Part shown: piece after piece, positions 13,156 to 26,175 of the stretch | Position numbering within the stretch: position 1 is the first letter of the stretch | Layout: each line of letters opens with the position of its first letter | NCBI GenBank assembly: GCA_028023455.1 | Contig: JAQFVV010012402.1 | Location: 16,058,935 to 16,122,934, forward strand | DNA from: Epiperipatus broadwayi | Lineage: Eukaryota > Onychophora > Udeonychophora > Euonychophora > Peripatidae | Length of the DNA stretch: 64,000 bases | Direction of reading: 5' to 3' | Translations under genes and position numbers: made by a program | Notes under the pieces: model-generated | Databases searched by the model: none | Told to the model about the DNA's origin: nothing | What the model saw: the letters and a program-made list of their open reading frames with translations, nothing else

Positions 13156-15407
13156 TGTAACGAGCACAGATGTTCGTTACATTGTTTTTTTTTATATATA
13201 TTATTAAACAAGTTAAAATAAAAAGTTCGCATTTAAAAACTTTCTTTAAAAAAAAAATTGAAATTAAAATATCGTCTTAAACTCTTATATATTAAGTCGC
13301 ACAGATAATGAAAAATTATTAAAATAAAATTTTTATTAAAGAAAAAAGGTATTTTTAAAACTAAATTTTAAAAAGATTTGGAGATAAAATTATATCTTTC
13401 AATTTTATCTTGAAATATATTTTTGATTTGGAAAACAGGGTAATTAATTAGAAATGGAAATGATTGTTAATTAGTTAAATTAAAACCAGCCTTGAGCATT
13501 TAAATGTAATAACCTCAGTCAGATAGAAAAAAAAACAATAGAAACTGATTAGCCAATGAAAGAAATCCATTTGGGAAATCGGACCTCAGCGAAAGAATCA
13601 TCACTTCATGACGCAATGTTAATTCAATCCTTGACATTAATATAAAAAGGACAGGTTTTGGAAAGCTTAGGTAGTTAGTGACTGGAAATTGATTATTACG
13701 ATGTGACTATATGTAGTAGTACGGAGTTGGAGGAATTGACAGACGCACGGTCAATTCTTCCAGTTCTGTAAGAAAGGAAGAAAAATGGGCCATCGTTTCT
13801 TCATTGAGGACTAATTACACTAAAAAAAAATAATAAAAATCTCCAAAGGATAAATAAATCGATCAACCGGATACAAATCTTCGGACGATGTGGGAATTCA
13901 CGTGCAAACGGCAAGGAATATACGAAGATGAACTATTTCAATAACCGTAAGACTTTAAAATTTATGAACAGAAAATTAAAAACTTTCCAGATTTAAATGA
14001 TGTCAATATTATTCTATCTGACCAACATTATTTTATTAATTAGTTATAATTTTATTTAATGTATTTAATTTGTAAAATCATTTCCATTTATTTATTTATT
14101 TATTTAATTTTGTTCTTTAAGTTTTATTATGATTTCTGTTTTCCGTTAAATAAATTATAAAAAAATGTTAAACTTAAGTCGGGCGTGAATGGCTGTATCG
14201 ATTTGTAAAGATATATTAAGGGAGGGTAATCTTGGGTTGTTCATTTCGTAGTTGAATTGGTTCAATGGATTGGATATATTTATGTAATTAGTAGGTGTAA
14301 TATGAGATCCGCCACGGGCAGGATTATAGATATACGCCACACACCCTCTGTTTGCCTATGGATGGGTTTGTAAGTCGGCAGAATACCGCAGCCCATTCCT
14401 ATGGAGTTTTTAGTTTATTGATCTACTTGCCCACAGATGTCACATCCCTGTGGGTGGAGAGTCAATGTCGTTTCTATTTCTATATATTGTTCAGATGTAC
14501 ATTCCTGACAATATTGTTGTGTTGTCGTATCATGCTACATTGAATACATGAATGTATCAGATGGATTGGCGCCAGTTGATTGCGAAATGTGTTGCCTAAG
14601 GTTAAGTAGGGATAGAATATTTTATTTTTAAATGCAAATCTATGTAGTCGATTCAGGCTCGATCCTAAATAAAACTATTAAATTTAAGTTGTTTATAGAC
14701 GCTTGCATGGATTGTTTATCGGTTAACTATGTTTTATGCTTTCATATTTGATCAAAATGTATAGACATTCGATAAATAATGATACCTTACGGTGAGTATC
14801 TAAAAATGTATTTATTCGGATGTCTTTTAAGTTATTGGTGACGATGCAAGTATCTTACGATGAATACTAGAGGGTTTCTTATAATTCCCTATGCAATTGT
14901 CAGTAATCAATAATTTTGTATTTTGATCGTTTATGTTTACTTTGAAATGTTTTTGACCGTTGAAATCTATGTAACCGATCTATAGCAACATATTAAACAT
15001 GTTTATAAGCCCATCTGTGCGAACTTGATTAAAAATGTAAATTTATAATATAATAGTAACTCAATGTAAATTAAAGTAAAATCAAAGTTAAAAATAATGT
15101 TAAATGTAAATCACTAAAATAATTTTAAACCTTATATATATGTGCATAAATAAATCTGTTTGTATGATAATTACTGGCAGTGGCTTACTTTATTCTTTTA
15201 TATACTAGTAAATGATATTATTAAATCTCTGCTATTCCACTGAGCTAGTGACAATGGGCTAACGATCTAAATATGTAAATAAAGTGGAATCCTAACAGCG
15301 CGTATCTGCCTACTCTATAAATTTTTCTAGGCTCAAATGCCTAGATGGCGCCCTTTGGTAGTGCGGTGCGGTGCGATGCGATCTACCACTTCGTTTGTAT
15401 CGTTATA
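13156..15407 (+). repeat. 3' LTR
   Basis: Near-identical to 10137-12387, with substitutions such as GACG to GATG near the start and a one-base indel near 14733. It ends TCGTTATA and is followed by an AT repeat. It carries the same TATA-like box at 13641-13649. Confidence 0.9.
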
Positions 15408-15799
15408 ATATATATATACACATACATACATTCTCTCATTGTTAGAATAATTTCAAAACAAATCCAACTTACATATTATAACCTAAGAAAGAAGATCAAT
15501 AAGTAACAGCAATGCATAACCATCTCAATAACCATCAAAATAAATAAATGATAGATTAAGTGGTAATATTGGCTAAGCTCAGAGACTTTCATAATGCCAT
15601 ACATCACAATAATAAGAGAAATAAGGGTAAATGACAGTAACAGTAAATAAGCATTATTAAAACAAATGCAACATTTAGTATAATTTAAGGGGAGGAGATT
15701 TCTCATACTACCTTTTATAAATTATAACAGATCTTATTATCGTAAGCTCATCAACAGATCAGGTTATATAAAAAGTTCTCCTATAACAATTCTTCCAAT
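15408..15799. other. Spacer without recognised features
   Basis: AT microsatellite at the LTR boundary, then about 380 bp with only a featureless minus-strand frame (15476-15706). Confidence 0.5.
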
Positions 15800-15812
15800 C
15801 ATAATACATCTA

Positions 15813-16027
15813 TAATATTTAACACAGCATTACACTGTTGCACATGCGCTTTGAAGATTTTAACTATAAATGAATGAATACTAACACTCAACCACATGAT
15901 AAAGTCTTTGGAAAAGATAGAATGGCCATTTATAGTTAAAATCTTCAAAGCGCATGTGCAACAGCGTAATGCTGTGTTAAATATTACAGTTTACAAACAT
16001 CACGCTATAAAAAAAATGATTTATTTA
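15813..16027. mobile_element. Fold-back insertion, family S
   Basis: Arms 15813-15875 and 15924-15992 are inverted copies of about 65 bp sharing GCACATGCGCTTTGAAG. The right side continues into a tail, CACGCTATAAAAAAAATGAT and on to about 16027, that the left arm lacks. A perfect 13-bp direct repeat CATAATACATCTA flanks the unit (15800-15812 and 16028-16040). The loop resembles the 56-kb array (ACATGATAAAGTCTTTG). The duplication shows that both arms entered together. Confidence 0.8.
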
Positions 16028-16507
16028 CATAATACATCTAATAACTATGATAAGCATATTATTACCATGATCAGATATTCAATTAAATTCTTTTTATAAA
16101 AACAAAAGCATGTCTTATTATGTGCTACCACAGTGATGTTTCTTAAAACAAATTTTGTTTTGAAGTAAAATAATTTCTTTAACACTCTTTTGTAATTTAA
16201 TAATGCAGGGTTCTTTTAACTAATAGTTTAATTAATATGAGCTTTATTCTTCTATTTTAATTTAGGATTATTAGATAAAGAATGAGATCCTAGTAATAAC
16301 GTAATGAGACATACTCTTACCCTTAAGATAATAACTTCCTAACTTATATAATAATAATGTAATTATTTAACCTGAAACTCTTTTCGTATACAAATGAAAT
16401 ATTTTGAAAAAACTTGAGCTGAGTCAAGCCACTACGAAAAGATATAACTCTATAGATATATTCTCGCTTATTAGCACTGAGAATATATCTATATAAGTTT
16501 TTTTCGA

Positions 16508-16747
<240 letters not shown>

Positions 16748-18808
16748 TACTTTTAATTCAGAATAAAATAATTTACTAAAAAAGCATTCTGATATAATTA
16801 GTGGATAAGGGATTTTATGATCACTTGGTATGCCACATTAATACATCCTACGCACCTATTTTTGAACTTGAATTAAACAATTCCATCATTTAAATTTATG
16901 ATGAAGAATCAAAACAGTTTTCTGACTGAAATAAAATGATTTCAATACAAAAACAATGATCTTCTAATGATGAGTAAATAAAATAATCGATTTCTTAGAT
17001 GCTTTTTTATACCTGATGCAATTATACTAAAGTGACTCTCATGTCAAATTAGTTATGTTAATATATTCTCAATACATCCAATTAAGGATAAATTTATAAT
17101 AAACTTTGTAATATTTAGATTTCCTACTAATATATGTGTGAATGGTGATAAATACTCAAAAAGAAATGTAACAATAAAATAACATTTATTTTTAACCATA
17201 AAGGCACTTAACATACAAAAACTTTGATATCTTGCAATATTATCAGAGTAAATTGCTTAAATACTCAATTGTGAAAGTCACTATAAACAAAAATTATAAC
17301 TATGGTTTACAGATTGCTTAAATACTCAATTGTACAATCCACTATGAAGAAAAAATATAACTGTATGGTTTACAGATGAATGAATGAAAATAAAATAAAT
17401 ACTCAATAAAAATCATTATTCACTGGTTAATGAAACTTTCTGCAATATTAATATTATAATAGATTCTCAATTTTACAGCAAAACCATTTCATTATGTTAT
17501 CCCCTATGAATGTATTTATTACCTTTCAAATATCACCAATCCAACAGTGAAATAACTGTTTAAAGAGATGTAAATCATTTATTGAAGCCAAATATGGAAT
17601 ATTAATTTTTAAATTAAATTTTGATCAGGTTTATAGCCTGAAATACTGGAAAAGCACAGCAAAGAAGATTAAACAACAACCTATGTTCTGATCAAACAAG
17701 AGTGCAACTGAAAGTAAGATGGCACCATTGCCAGAATAAAGTCATGGCAGGAAACTACAAATGACTTTATACAAAAGTACATTATAAATAAATCTGCCTT
17801 TGAAATATTAAGTCAAAGCAAAAAGCAAATGATCACATGAACTTAAGGAAAGAAGCACCTGCAGCTGAGGGCAATATATAAGCTTGGACTTTATCTCTAG
17901 ACATAGAAACAATGTAAATGAACTATTAAAAAGTACAATAATAAAGCATTTTATGCTTAAGTATGAAACAAAGAATAATATAATTCACAAAAAATATCAT
18001 GACATAAGAGAGAGACAAAGTGATAATATCTTTGAAAACACTATCAAGAGAGGAATTCTTAAATAACACAACAGCATATTCATGTATAAAGCTAATATCA
18101 CAAATAATTATTGCCTAATATAGCTTAATAGAATAAATTATGGCATGGAAATAAGCAACAAAATATAGATAAGCTTCTATTATGTTTAGCATTAGTATAT
18201 ACATTCAAATAAATAACTTCATAAAAAGGAGTTAAATATAATGCATTCAAAGTATATGATAAAATAGAAATATTCTGAAAACTTTCAGATAAATGCAGCT
18301 TATAACAATTTATAAAATTATACCAAACAGCAATGCATAAAAGAAAGAAAATATATAGCATAATACAGTGTCATAAATATTGAGACTTAAAACTACTTTT
18401 TCCCCAAATAAAAATAAAAATGAAAGTCTTTCATTTTTGGTGTTCCAATCATTCAATAAGACACAGTCACTGTAAATGTCATTCTGAAAACAATGATGAT
18501 ATCTCCAACTTATTTAAATACAGCAAAGTTCAAACTATCATGAAGCACTTTAACATGAACATTAAGCAATAAATTTCCATATAGCACTATCACACAAAAA
18601 CATATATATAGCCATTTAACTTTCACAAAATATATTTTAAAAAAAAAAAACAAATAATGATGCATTTTTAATTTACCACACAATATTATACTAATCTCTT
18701 ATCTTTTAGAAAGCACATATTAACAATAAAATTGAGGTGTATTTGTTTCTTTGAATCTTGACTAGTAATAATAACAAAAAAAGAGTAGACATTAATAATA
18801 AAACAGAA
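16748..18808. other. AT-rich DNA without recognised genes
   Basis: Contains one small tandem duplication (17252-17375, listed separately). The plus frame at 17884-18066 and the minus frame at 18125-18361 show no domain or codon signal. Confidence 0.5.
17252..17375. repeat. Two-unit tandem repeat, 61 bp
   Basis: ATTGCTTAAATACTCAATTG starts each unit, at 17252 and 17313. Both end in ATGGTTTACAG. Confidence 0.8.
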
Positions 18809-18821
18809 TAAGTTTATAATA

Positions 18822-18934
18822 ACCACTAAGCATCACATGATCACCATTCCTTTTGCTAGCACATCTGTTAACAAGCCTCTGGCATTCATTGAGTACTCTG
18901 GGTGGCACTACTGTATGGAGAGTTTTGCCTTTGT
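18822..18934. mobile_element. Miniature family R insertion
   Basis: A 113-bp collapsed version of the family. The left end carries the reversed outer tail CATCACATGATCACCATTCC. It joins directly to a right arm with TGGCACTACTGTATGGAGAG and TTTTGCC. A perfect 13-bp duplication TAAGTTTATAATA flanks it (18809-18821 and 18935-18947). The ribozyme core is absent from this copy. Confidence 0.75.
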
Positions 18935-19076
18935 TAAGTTTATAATACTTGAATGAAATTAATTTAGGAGCATTCATATTCAAATTATCTGCAATACAAC
19001 TTATTCTAGCTGTTTCAGAGAAGAGCAAATAATTTAAAGATAATAATAATAAATCTGAATATATTGTTCATTAATA

Positions 19077-19220
19077 TCCAGGAATATTAGCTTTCAGTTT
19101 TATATCATAAGTGAATAAGCTTCTACAGGATAACAAAAGTCAATAAATTCCAGGAATATTATCTTTTAATTGTATATTGTAAGTGAATAAGCTTCTCAGT
19201 GATAACAAAAGTCAATAAAT
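19077..19220. repeat. Two-unit tandem repeat, 72 bp
   Basis: Units start TCCAGGAATATTA at 19077 and 19149 and share GTGAATAAGCTTCT and AACAAAAGTCAATAAAT. Confidence 0.8.
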
Positions 19221-20422
19221 TTAATTTTATCAATTCAGGAAAATGTTTTCCCTTTTGTTGAATTAAATATGATAAGGATATTTAGTGAGTGAATAGCTTT
19301 CATCCCAAAAATACCAATAGTAAAAATGTCATTTTAAATGTAACAGCATTTAAAATAATTTATTTTGTTAAATAAATTATCTTTTTTTTTAGAATTGACA
19401 TTTCTGAGTATAAAACATACATTATAATAATTTTAAAAAGTTATTCAACCTTAATGTATATTTGCAATATATTTTAATTATTCAAAGAAATATCAGTTTA
19501 AGCTAAATTAAGTATTTCCTTGTTAGAGCATAATTAAATTTAATTAACACATAAATTTCTTCTATTATAAAGCAGGTTCTGCAATCTGGAATTTAATAGT
19601 CTATTATTTCAAATTATAAATTTTCAAAATATGAAGCTTTTAGCAAAAATATTTTTCTTCTTAAATAAAACTGCTTAATAATACTTCAATAGTCTAAAGC
19701 TTTTAGTAGTCTTAATATTTCTATATATAGTAAATTTTATTTGTAACATCATTTATTTCTACCAAATAAAATAAAATCAATAAAAGTTCTTATACAACAA
19801 AATCCATCCAAGTACATAAGTCATATAAGAATAAATAAATTATTATTAAATACTTTGTTACCATTCCATCATATTTCCTGCCAATGCAAATTTCAAGCAT
19901 TGGAAATCTCAGTTTAAAGCCTCTGAGTCTGGATGAAATTATTTAGCAATTCATATTTTAACTTTTAAAACAAACAAAAATTTATTAAAAGCAATTAAAA
20001 TTTTATAAAATTTAATAAGTAATTGAACAAGAAAGTAACTGAAAAATAAGTGAGCAAGTGTGTGCTAGTGTGTTCAGTAATTTTATTTATAAGAGCAGTC
20101 ATATGGCTGATTTTAATGAATGAAATTGACAGTCTATTCACATCTATCTTGTATTTATTAAATTTTACAAATTAATTATTGTACTGGGAAAAATTACTAA
20201 AAATAAACTAATTTACATGCCTGTCTAGATATTAATTAATTATTACAACTTTAAAATAAATTATTTAGAAAATCCAAGGATATATTATAATAAAAATAAA
20301 ATAAAATATTACATAACGTATTACATTATTTCAAGTAGAATATTATATTACATTATTCCCTTAAACATATTTACATTATTTAATTGATTTAAGCTCCCAA
20401 AATATTTTTAAGGAATACTTTT

Positions 20423-20523
20423 TTTCTCATGTGTCATAGCATCAGCTGGGAAGTGAACCCGCTAACCCAGGACAACTGCTTGTAAAGCAGCTGTCACTGA
20501 CCTCTCAACCACCAATGCTTGAT
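20423..20523 (-). mobile_element. tRNA-derived SINE, copy 1
   Basis: On the minus strand it reads CAAGCATTGGTGGTTGAGAGG (box A region), AGCAGTTGTCCTGGG, a B box GGGTTCACTTCCC, then GATGCTATGACACATGAG and an A-rich tail. Flanked by an 11-bp duplication GGAATACTTTT (20412-20422 and 20524-20534). The head resembles a leucine/serine-type tRNA with a long variable arm. Four more copies lie at 34961, 39821, 40341 and 59306. Confidence 0.85.
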
Positions 20524-20534
20524 GGAATACTTTT

Positions 20535-22285
20535 TAAAGCAAAGACTTTTAAAAAATACTTTTTTAACATTCTACTATCAAGGAAGTTAAGATAAAAATT
20601 TATAGACCATGCATTCTCACACACTAATGAATACTATTTCTTAAAATAGATAGTTTAATTAATAAATTAATTATTTATCTTCTTCAATTAACTAGTTTAA
20701 AAATTATTTAATTAAATTAATTTTTATCACAATTATCATTAGATAAGGCATACTTCTTATTAACAAATTGTTTAAATGAAAATGCACTTTTATTAACAGA
20801 TAATTTAAATATTAATAACTTACCATTAAAGATTTAAAATTGTCTTTAGATTTTAACTGTAATATTGACTTTTAACTCAGTAATATTTTTTAAATTAACT
20901 TACTAACATTTCAGGATAATGATATCCCTAAAATTAAATATTTTAAAATTATATACAATTACTTATGAGTTTAAAGCATTACATAAAACTATTAAAATAA
21001 TTTTTAAAGCTATGAAAAAAGTATAACTGTTGTTATTAATTGACTCAGAGAATGTATCAATATGTAAATATTAAGCAATAATACTGGCTTACTACAAAAA
21101 TTAAACTATGGAAATATTTTTTTAATACTGAGCAACTATATAACTGGATATTTAGTTTATGGACAAAATTTAAAGTCACAAAATATGTAATAAATATAAA
21201 GTTTGGATAAAAGGAAACAAAATGGAAGAAGCTTTAAATTGCAGAAGTATTTAAAAGGAGAAATTGTTTATTGAGGAAATTAAAATAAAAATATGTAATA
21301 AGATCTCAAGATTTAGTAACAATTTTAAGTTTTTAATTGATTCACCCCTGTTAAATAAAAATATCTACTTCAAAAACTATAACAAAGAAATATAACATCA
21401 ACTACAAAATAAGGTGCAATGAGTATTTGGAATAATAAAGCAAAAAAAAACTGAATGATTCTAGCAAATACCTTTCTCTGAAATAAATAAATAAACAAAC
21501 AAATATTGAAAATTCTAACAACAATGAAATGATCTACAAAAACTATATTACCTTGTAAGATATTAAAATATATGATTAATTTTGGTACCTCAGACAAACT
21601 TAAAAATGCACATTTTAAAATTATTGAAATGTCAATGAATGTAATGAGAAAATTATATATTAAATAAAAAGGAAGATATTATTAAATATATACATTTAAT
21701 GCCTATAAGGCAAATATGTCTCCACTTATAGAACTAGCTCTTTACATTAAGAATGAAAGACCATAATCAGTGGATATTAGATAGTAACTCATACTAGTTT
21801 CTGACTTATGGAAAAACTTCAGCCTAATGCATCTTCTGTATCTTACACAATTCACATCCAGCTGCTATTTTTGGTTCTTTTTATTACCAAGTTAATTGTG
21901 TAGTTATATAGAATAACAATTATAAACAGAAATAGTCAGGTATCGTATACTGCACATATAGTTATCAACAAAATGTAAAGGTTGCCTATAATTATTATAA
22001 ATCTAAGATACAAATATAGTTACTGATGTAATGGCAAATGAACATAATTATCCAAAAAAGTTAACATGATTCCATTAAAGTGTATTTGAATTTCAAACTA
22101 TTAGCTTTTGAGCAAAAAAAAGATATAAGAAGAATGGATGAAACATTAGGTCCAAAAAATCTGTATGCATTTAGTTCAAACTCTACATTAATGAAGAATA
22201 TAAATCAAAAATTAGTCTGAAAATGTGCATATGATAGCAGTACTATATATTATTCAACTTTATAATAGATGGTGTTACTGTATAA
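20535..22285. other. AT-rich DNA, no gene seen
   Basis: Many ATTTAA-type runs. The minus frame at 21370-21597 is featureless. Nothing else could be supported. Confidence 0.5.
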
Positions 22286-22494
22286 TGAAGATAATAGATA
22301 TAAAGGTCATGGAGTTGACAAAGATTATGTTGTGTAAATGGGATGGAGCAGGATAGAGAAGAATGCAGGAAAATTTATGGTGGGAAATGGAAAGGGAAGT
22401 TAAAGTGGCTAATATGCTTCTCTGGACATAGTTGTTGAGAGATTCCTCACTCCATATAAGGAGAAGTCACAGTACATAACATCACATTATCTCA
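22286..22494 (+). pseudogene. LINE family 1, 3' end fragment
   Basis: The reading ATGGGATGGAGCAGG corresponds to the last residues (KWDGAG) of the LINE ORF seen complete at 33382-33795. The family's 3' UTR follows: GGGAAGTTAAAGTGGCTAA, then GAGAGATTCCTCACTCCATA. It ends in the family's CATCACAT-like tail. Only about 200 bp survive, typical of severe 5' truncation. Confidence 0.8.
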
Positions 22495-22745
22495 GAGCCA
22501 ATTCCCAAAATGAGTTAATTGCTTTAATATTACTCACTTGTAAAACAACACATGTTGGAGGATAGAAAAACTGCAATGCACTTTGCTGTTACTGTTGATT
22601 CCACACCAGATTCATTTCATGTTAACAAGCAACATTTATTTTAATGTTATGTAATACCATATGAAAACCAGTACAAAATTGTAGTTTTTTACAGGTTGTT
22701 GATGCAAGACATAAAACAGGATATGACATAACACAGACTATAGTA

Positions 22746-23022
22746 CATCACATGACCACCATTTCTTATGCTAGCACATATCTGTTATTAAAACAGGCAA
22801 AACTCTCCATACAGTAGTGCCACTCAGTGTCAACCAGAGTAATCAATGGATGCCAGAAGACTTGTGCATAAAATGAAGGCCACAAGCCAGAAACTAGTCT
22901 GGGGATATTGGATAAGTAGGTACTAGATGGGGATTTTATGCACAAGCCTTCTGGCATCCTCTGATTACTCTGGTTGGCACTGAGTGGCACTACTGTATGG
23001 AGAGTTTTTGCCTGTTTTAATA
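22746..23022. mobile_element. Family R inverted dimer
   Basis: Left arm (reverse) from ACATCACATGACCACCATTT through GCAAAACTCTCCATACAG. Right arm ends GGAGAGTTTTTGCCTGTTTT. The centre keeps a partial hammerhead: GAAACTAGTCTGGGGATATT at 22890-22909, without the CTGATGA box. A 13-bp duplication ACAGAYTATAGTA flanks it (22733-22745 and 23023-23035, one mismatch). The right arm lacks the outermost 40 or so bases present on the left. Confidence 0.8.
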
Positions 23023-23084
23023 ACAGATTATAGTAGAAACATTGAAAGAACATAATTTGTTACTGTTGGATTGACATGCACAGG

Positions 23085-24366
23085 ACTATGACAATGCAGC
23101 CAATATGGCAGGAAAATATAAATGTGCACAAGAAAGAATATTTGAGCAATGTAAAACAATTTTAGTTTTACCATATGGCTGCCACACACTTTAATTTGTG
23201 TGGAAATGATACCACAGAATGCATTCCTGAAGCCATAACATACTTTGGAAATGTACAAATTGTTTACTCCTTGTTTAGTTCTAGTCCACAGTGATGAAAA
23301 ATCTTGCATAAATGTGTTGGCTGTTCTTTACATAGCATCTGGTACCTGATAGTCAGACCATGTTGAAAGTGTAAAGCTCTTTATATCCCATGTCAGGCAT
23401 AATATTAACATTAGAAAACCTCTTGGAGTTAACCTAACAGCCAAAACAAGAACAGAGATTAATGAAGCTTTATTTTATGGCACAACCTTCATTTATGTGA
23501 TAATGTCTGTTGTATGGTAGAGAGTATTAGTTCCAGTTGATATCTGTAACAAAGTTATTCAGTCCAGTAATGCAATGCTGGATGTTGAAGTGTCCAACTT
23601 AAAAAGTTTTATTTCAGAACTGATAAATCTTTGGAATAGCTGGAAAAATAGGTGGAGAGAAGCTAAGCATATTGCTATTAATTTGTGCATATAAGTGAAA
23701 CTCTCTGGAACTGAGGGTGAAATAAAATGCAAAAGAAAGAGGTTCAATGATGAAGGTGCTACAGAAGAAACAGATTTGTCAAAACAAGATAAAATGGATG
23801 AATCCCCTGAGGAAGCATGTTTAGGAAAGTCTGTCTTCTATATAATATTGGATAATGTTATTGGTGGATTGACTGTTTGCTTTGATGCTTCAGTTAACAT
23901 TTCTGAGATGTTCAGCTTCCTCTGGAAGTACCTATCAATTCCTCAAGAGGAACTGAAATAAAAATCAAAATTACTGGCAGATCAATATCCCACTGAATTC
24001 AGTGAAGATCTTATAATGGAGATAAGTTATTTGCCATCTGCTCATCAAGCAAATTTGGGAGAAGGCAAACTGAGTCTATTGAATTGCTTGAAAAGATACA
24101 AGTGGGAAGAACTCTTTCCAAATATATATGTCTGCCTTTGTAATCTGTTAACAATTTCTGAAACTGTCACCTCTGCAGAATACTCATTCAGCAAACTAAA
24201 GCTGAGAAAAAAATATCTTAGATTGACTATGTCGCAGGAGCAACTGGTAGATTTGGAAACACTCAATATTGGATTTGATCTTGCAAAAATAATTGATTTT
24301 TATGACATGATTCACAATTTTGCCAGGAAAAAGAGTAGGAAAACACTTTTGTTTAGCAGAATATAA
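23085..24366 (+). pseudogene. hAT-family transposase pseudogene
   Basis: Conceptual translation with breaks recovers hAT/ZMYM-like transposase blocks. Around 23160-23300 it gives NLCGNDTTECIPEAITYFG and YSLFSSSPQ. Later come NAMLDVEVSNLKSFISELI and a basic linker. The frame 24016-24366 carries the C-terminal dimerisation region with LFPNIYVCLCNLLTISETVT followed by SAEYSFSKLKLRKKYLR. Stops and frameshifts separate the blocks (for example at 23694 and 23961), and the N-terminal zinc finger and first catalytic part are missing. The dimerisation block is the best preserved. It is not expected to be functional. Source element unknown; a domesticated gene is unlikely given the breaks. Confidence 0.8.
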
Positions 24367-26175
24367 ATATGTCATTACATCTAAACTATAACAACTGTTA
24401 TGAGCTTATAATCAATCTATTATTAAATTTCATTGCTTTTGTATATTGTTTCATTATTGTTTATATACTAATGTGTTTGTTGTTTTATCTTTTCCAGAAT
24501 CTTTTTAACATATTTTCAAATATGTTTGAATATAATTAATAAATGTACAATTATGACGTTATTGATTTATGTGTCCATGTGTAGATGAGCCCATATTAAT
24601 CTTGTTCCAGCACTTAATAATCCTCTCAGTGGCACTGCATTCAGGTAAAGGCATTTTCCAACAGAATGTACAAATAATATACCATGATGATTTTCTGGAG
24701 ACTTTTGATAATTGCTTTCACATGTTATATAATGGACTATTTTTTAGTTTAATTGTAAAACGTTTTTATGAAAACTTAAATTTTATTTATATTTTTCTAA
24801 ATACATTAATTTGTTAATAATATTATAACTAATACATTAACATGAAATATAATCTTTCAAATAGTATTATTTTTATTTTTTATTCAGATAAAGCTGCCCG
24901 TATAAATGATGGCTAATACAAAATTGCATCAATGATTTTTACATTTGTGAATACTGAATTTAAAATGATGCTCTATCCATTTTTTTAAAGGGTAATATTA
25001 TTTCCAAATGATATAGATTATCACATTAGATGGCTTATGAATTATTTTCATCGTCATGTGATTAGTTTCTTGAAACTTTTTTATACTTTATTCTTTCTGC
25101 CAATATTCTTATGTTTTCACAATTGAACATATGTTTATCTTTATGTGTATGATCTACTACTTTAAACAGATCTATCTTTTCTTCCCAAACATTTTGCATT
25201 CTTTTAATCAGTTTTTAGAGTGGCTAATTTCACTGATATTTGTTCATATGGCATTTCAATACTATATATATATATATATATATATATATTGAAACAGAAA
25301 CTCTGTTCCATGTGTATTAAGAGCTATTTTACCCTCCCGCCTAAAAAATGACAGATGTATAAAAAAGAAGTTGAATTTATATTTTTTTAAAAGAAGTAAA
25401 GCAAAAAGTTTATAGTTAAAAGAAAATCATTATTTTCTATAACTGAGAAAAAGAAGATAAACCTCCATTATTGATTTTATAATTTTAAATTATGATATAA
25501 ATAAAAGCTGGCATTTGTTAAAATAGTATATTTTAATTTTTGAAATGATGTTGTCATACAAAATATAATATTCACTTGAGGCAAAGTTATCAAATTGGAA
25601 AGTATGGCTTATCCTTATGATTCCTTATCTGTCTCACTAAAAGTAGTGTCCAATCCTTAAGAAGAGAAAAGCACTCAGGCTTAAATGAAATCTGTGTAAC
25701 AAATCAGACACAGTGGGCAGTGCTGCTTAATCAATCCAGAGATCAGAGTATAAATAGTTGAGTTGAAAGTTCATAGCAGATTTTTAAAAAGATTTTAAAG
25801 AGATCTTTTTTAAAAAGATTTTAAGAGCAGTTAAAGAAGTAAGAAAAGTGAAGAGTTAAAAAATTAAAATTATTATTTAAGTGTTACTTAACTTTGACAG
25901 CTGATTTTCATCACCTTGGAATATAACATTTACAGCCACTGTTGATGATGAAAAAAGAAAATCTTAATAAGGAAATCATAACAATGGAAGGCTAATTGGT
26001 AACAGCTTCCTCTCTTCATCTAAAGCCATGGTTCTCTAAGATTTGCCTGGGTGAACATCATGGAAAGTAAATAATGCCATTCAGCTTAAATACAATGACT
26101 CCTTTTTGAATGCAGTCGCATCATAGATATGAAGGAACAAACTGGATAAAATGAAGGTAACAATTTTATAAAATA
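24367..26175. other. AT-rich DNA with an (AT)n run
   Basis: An (AT)n microsatellite lies at about 25262-25290. The frame at 24569-24817 shows no domain. No repeat family seen elsewhere in the window was recognised here. Confidence 0.5.

Larger units (their letters stand above)
10137..15407 (+). mobile_element. Non-autonomous LTR retrotransposon, recently inserted
   Basis: Two direct repeats of 2251 and 2252 bp flank 768 bp of interior. Both begin TGTAACGA and end TCGTTATA, an imperfect inverted terminal pair. A primer binding site starts two bases after LTR1. The flanks read ATATAT on both sides (10131-10136 and 15408-15413), consistent with a 4-6 bp target duplication, though the AT context leaves the exact end ambiguous. 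By eye the LTRs differ at roughly 14 positions, mostly transitions, which indicates a young insertion. No gag, protease, RT, RNase H or integrase reading frame is present, so it must have been mobilised in trans. The layout resembles large-LTR derivative elements (LARD type). Confidence 0.9.
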
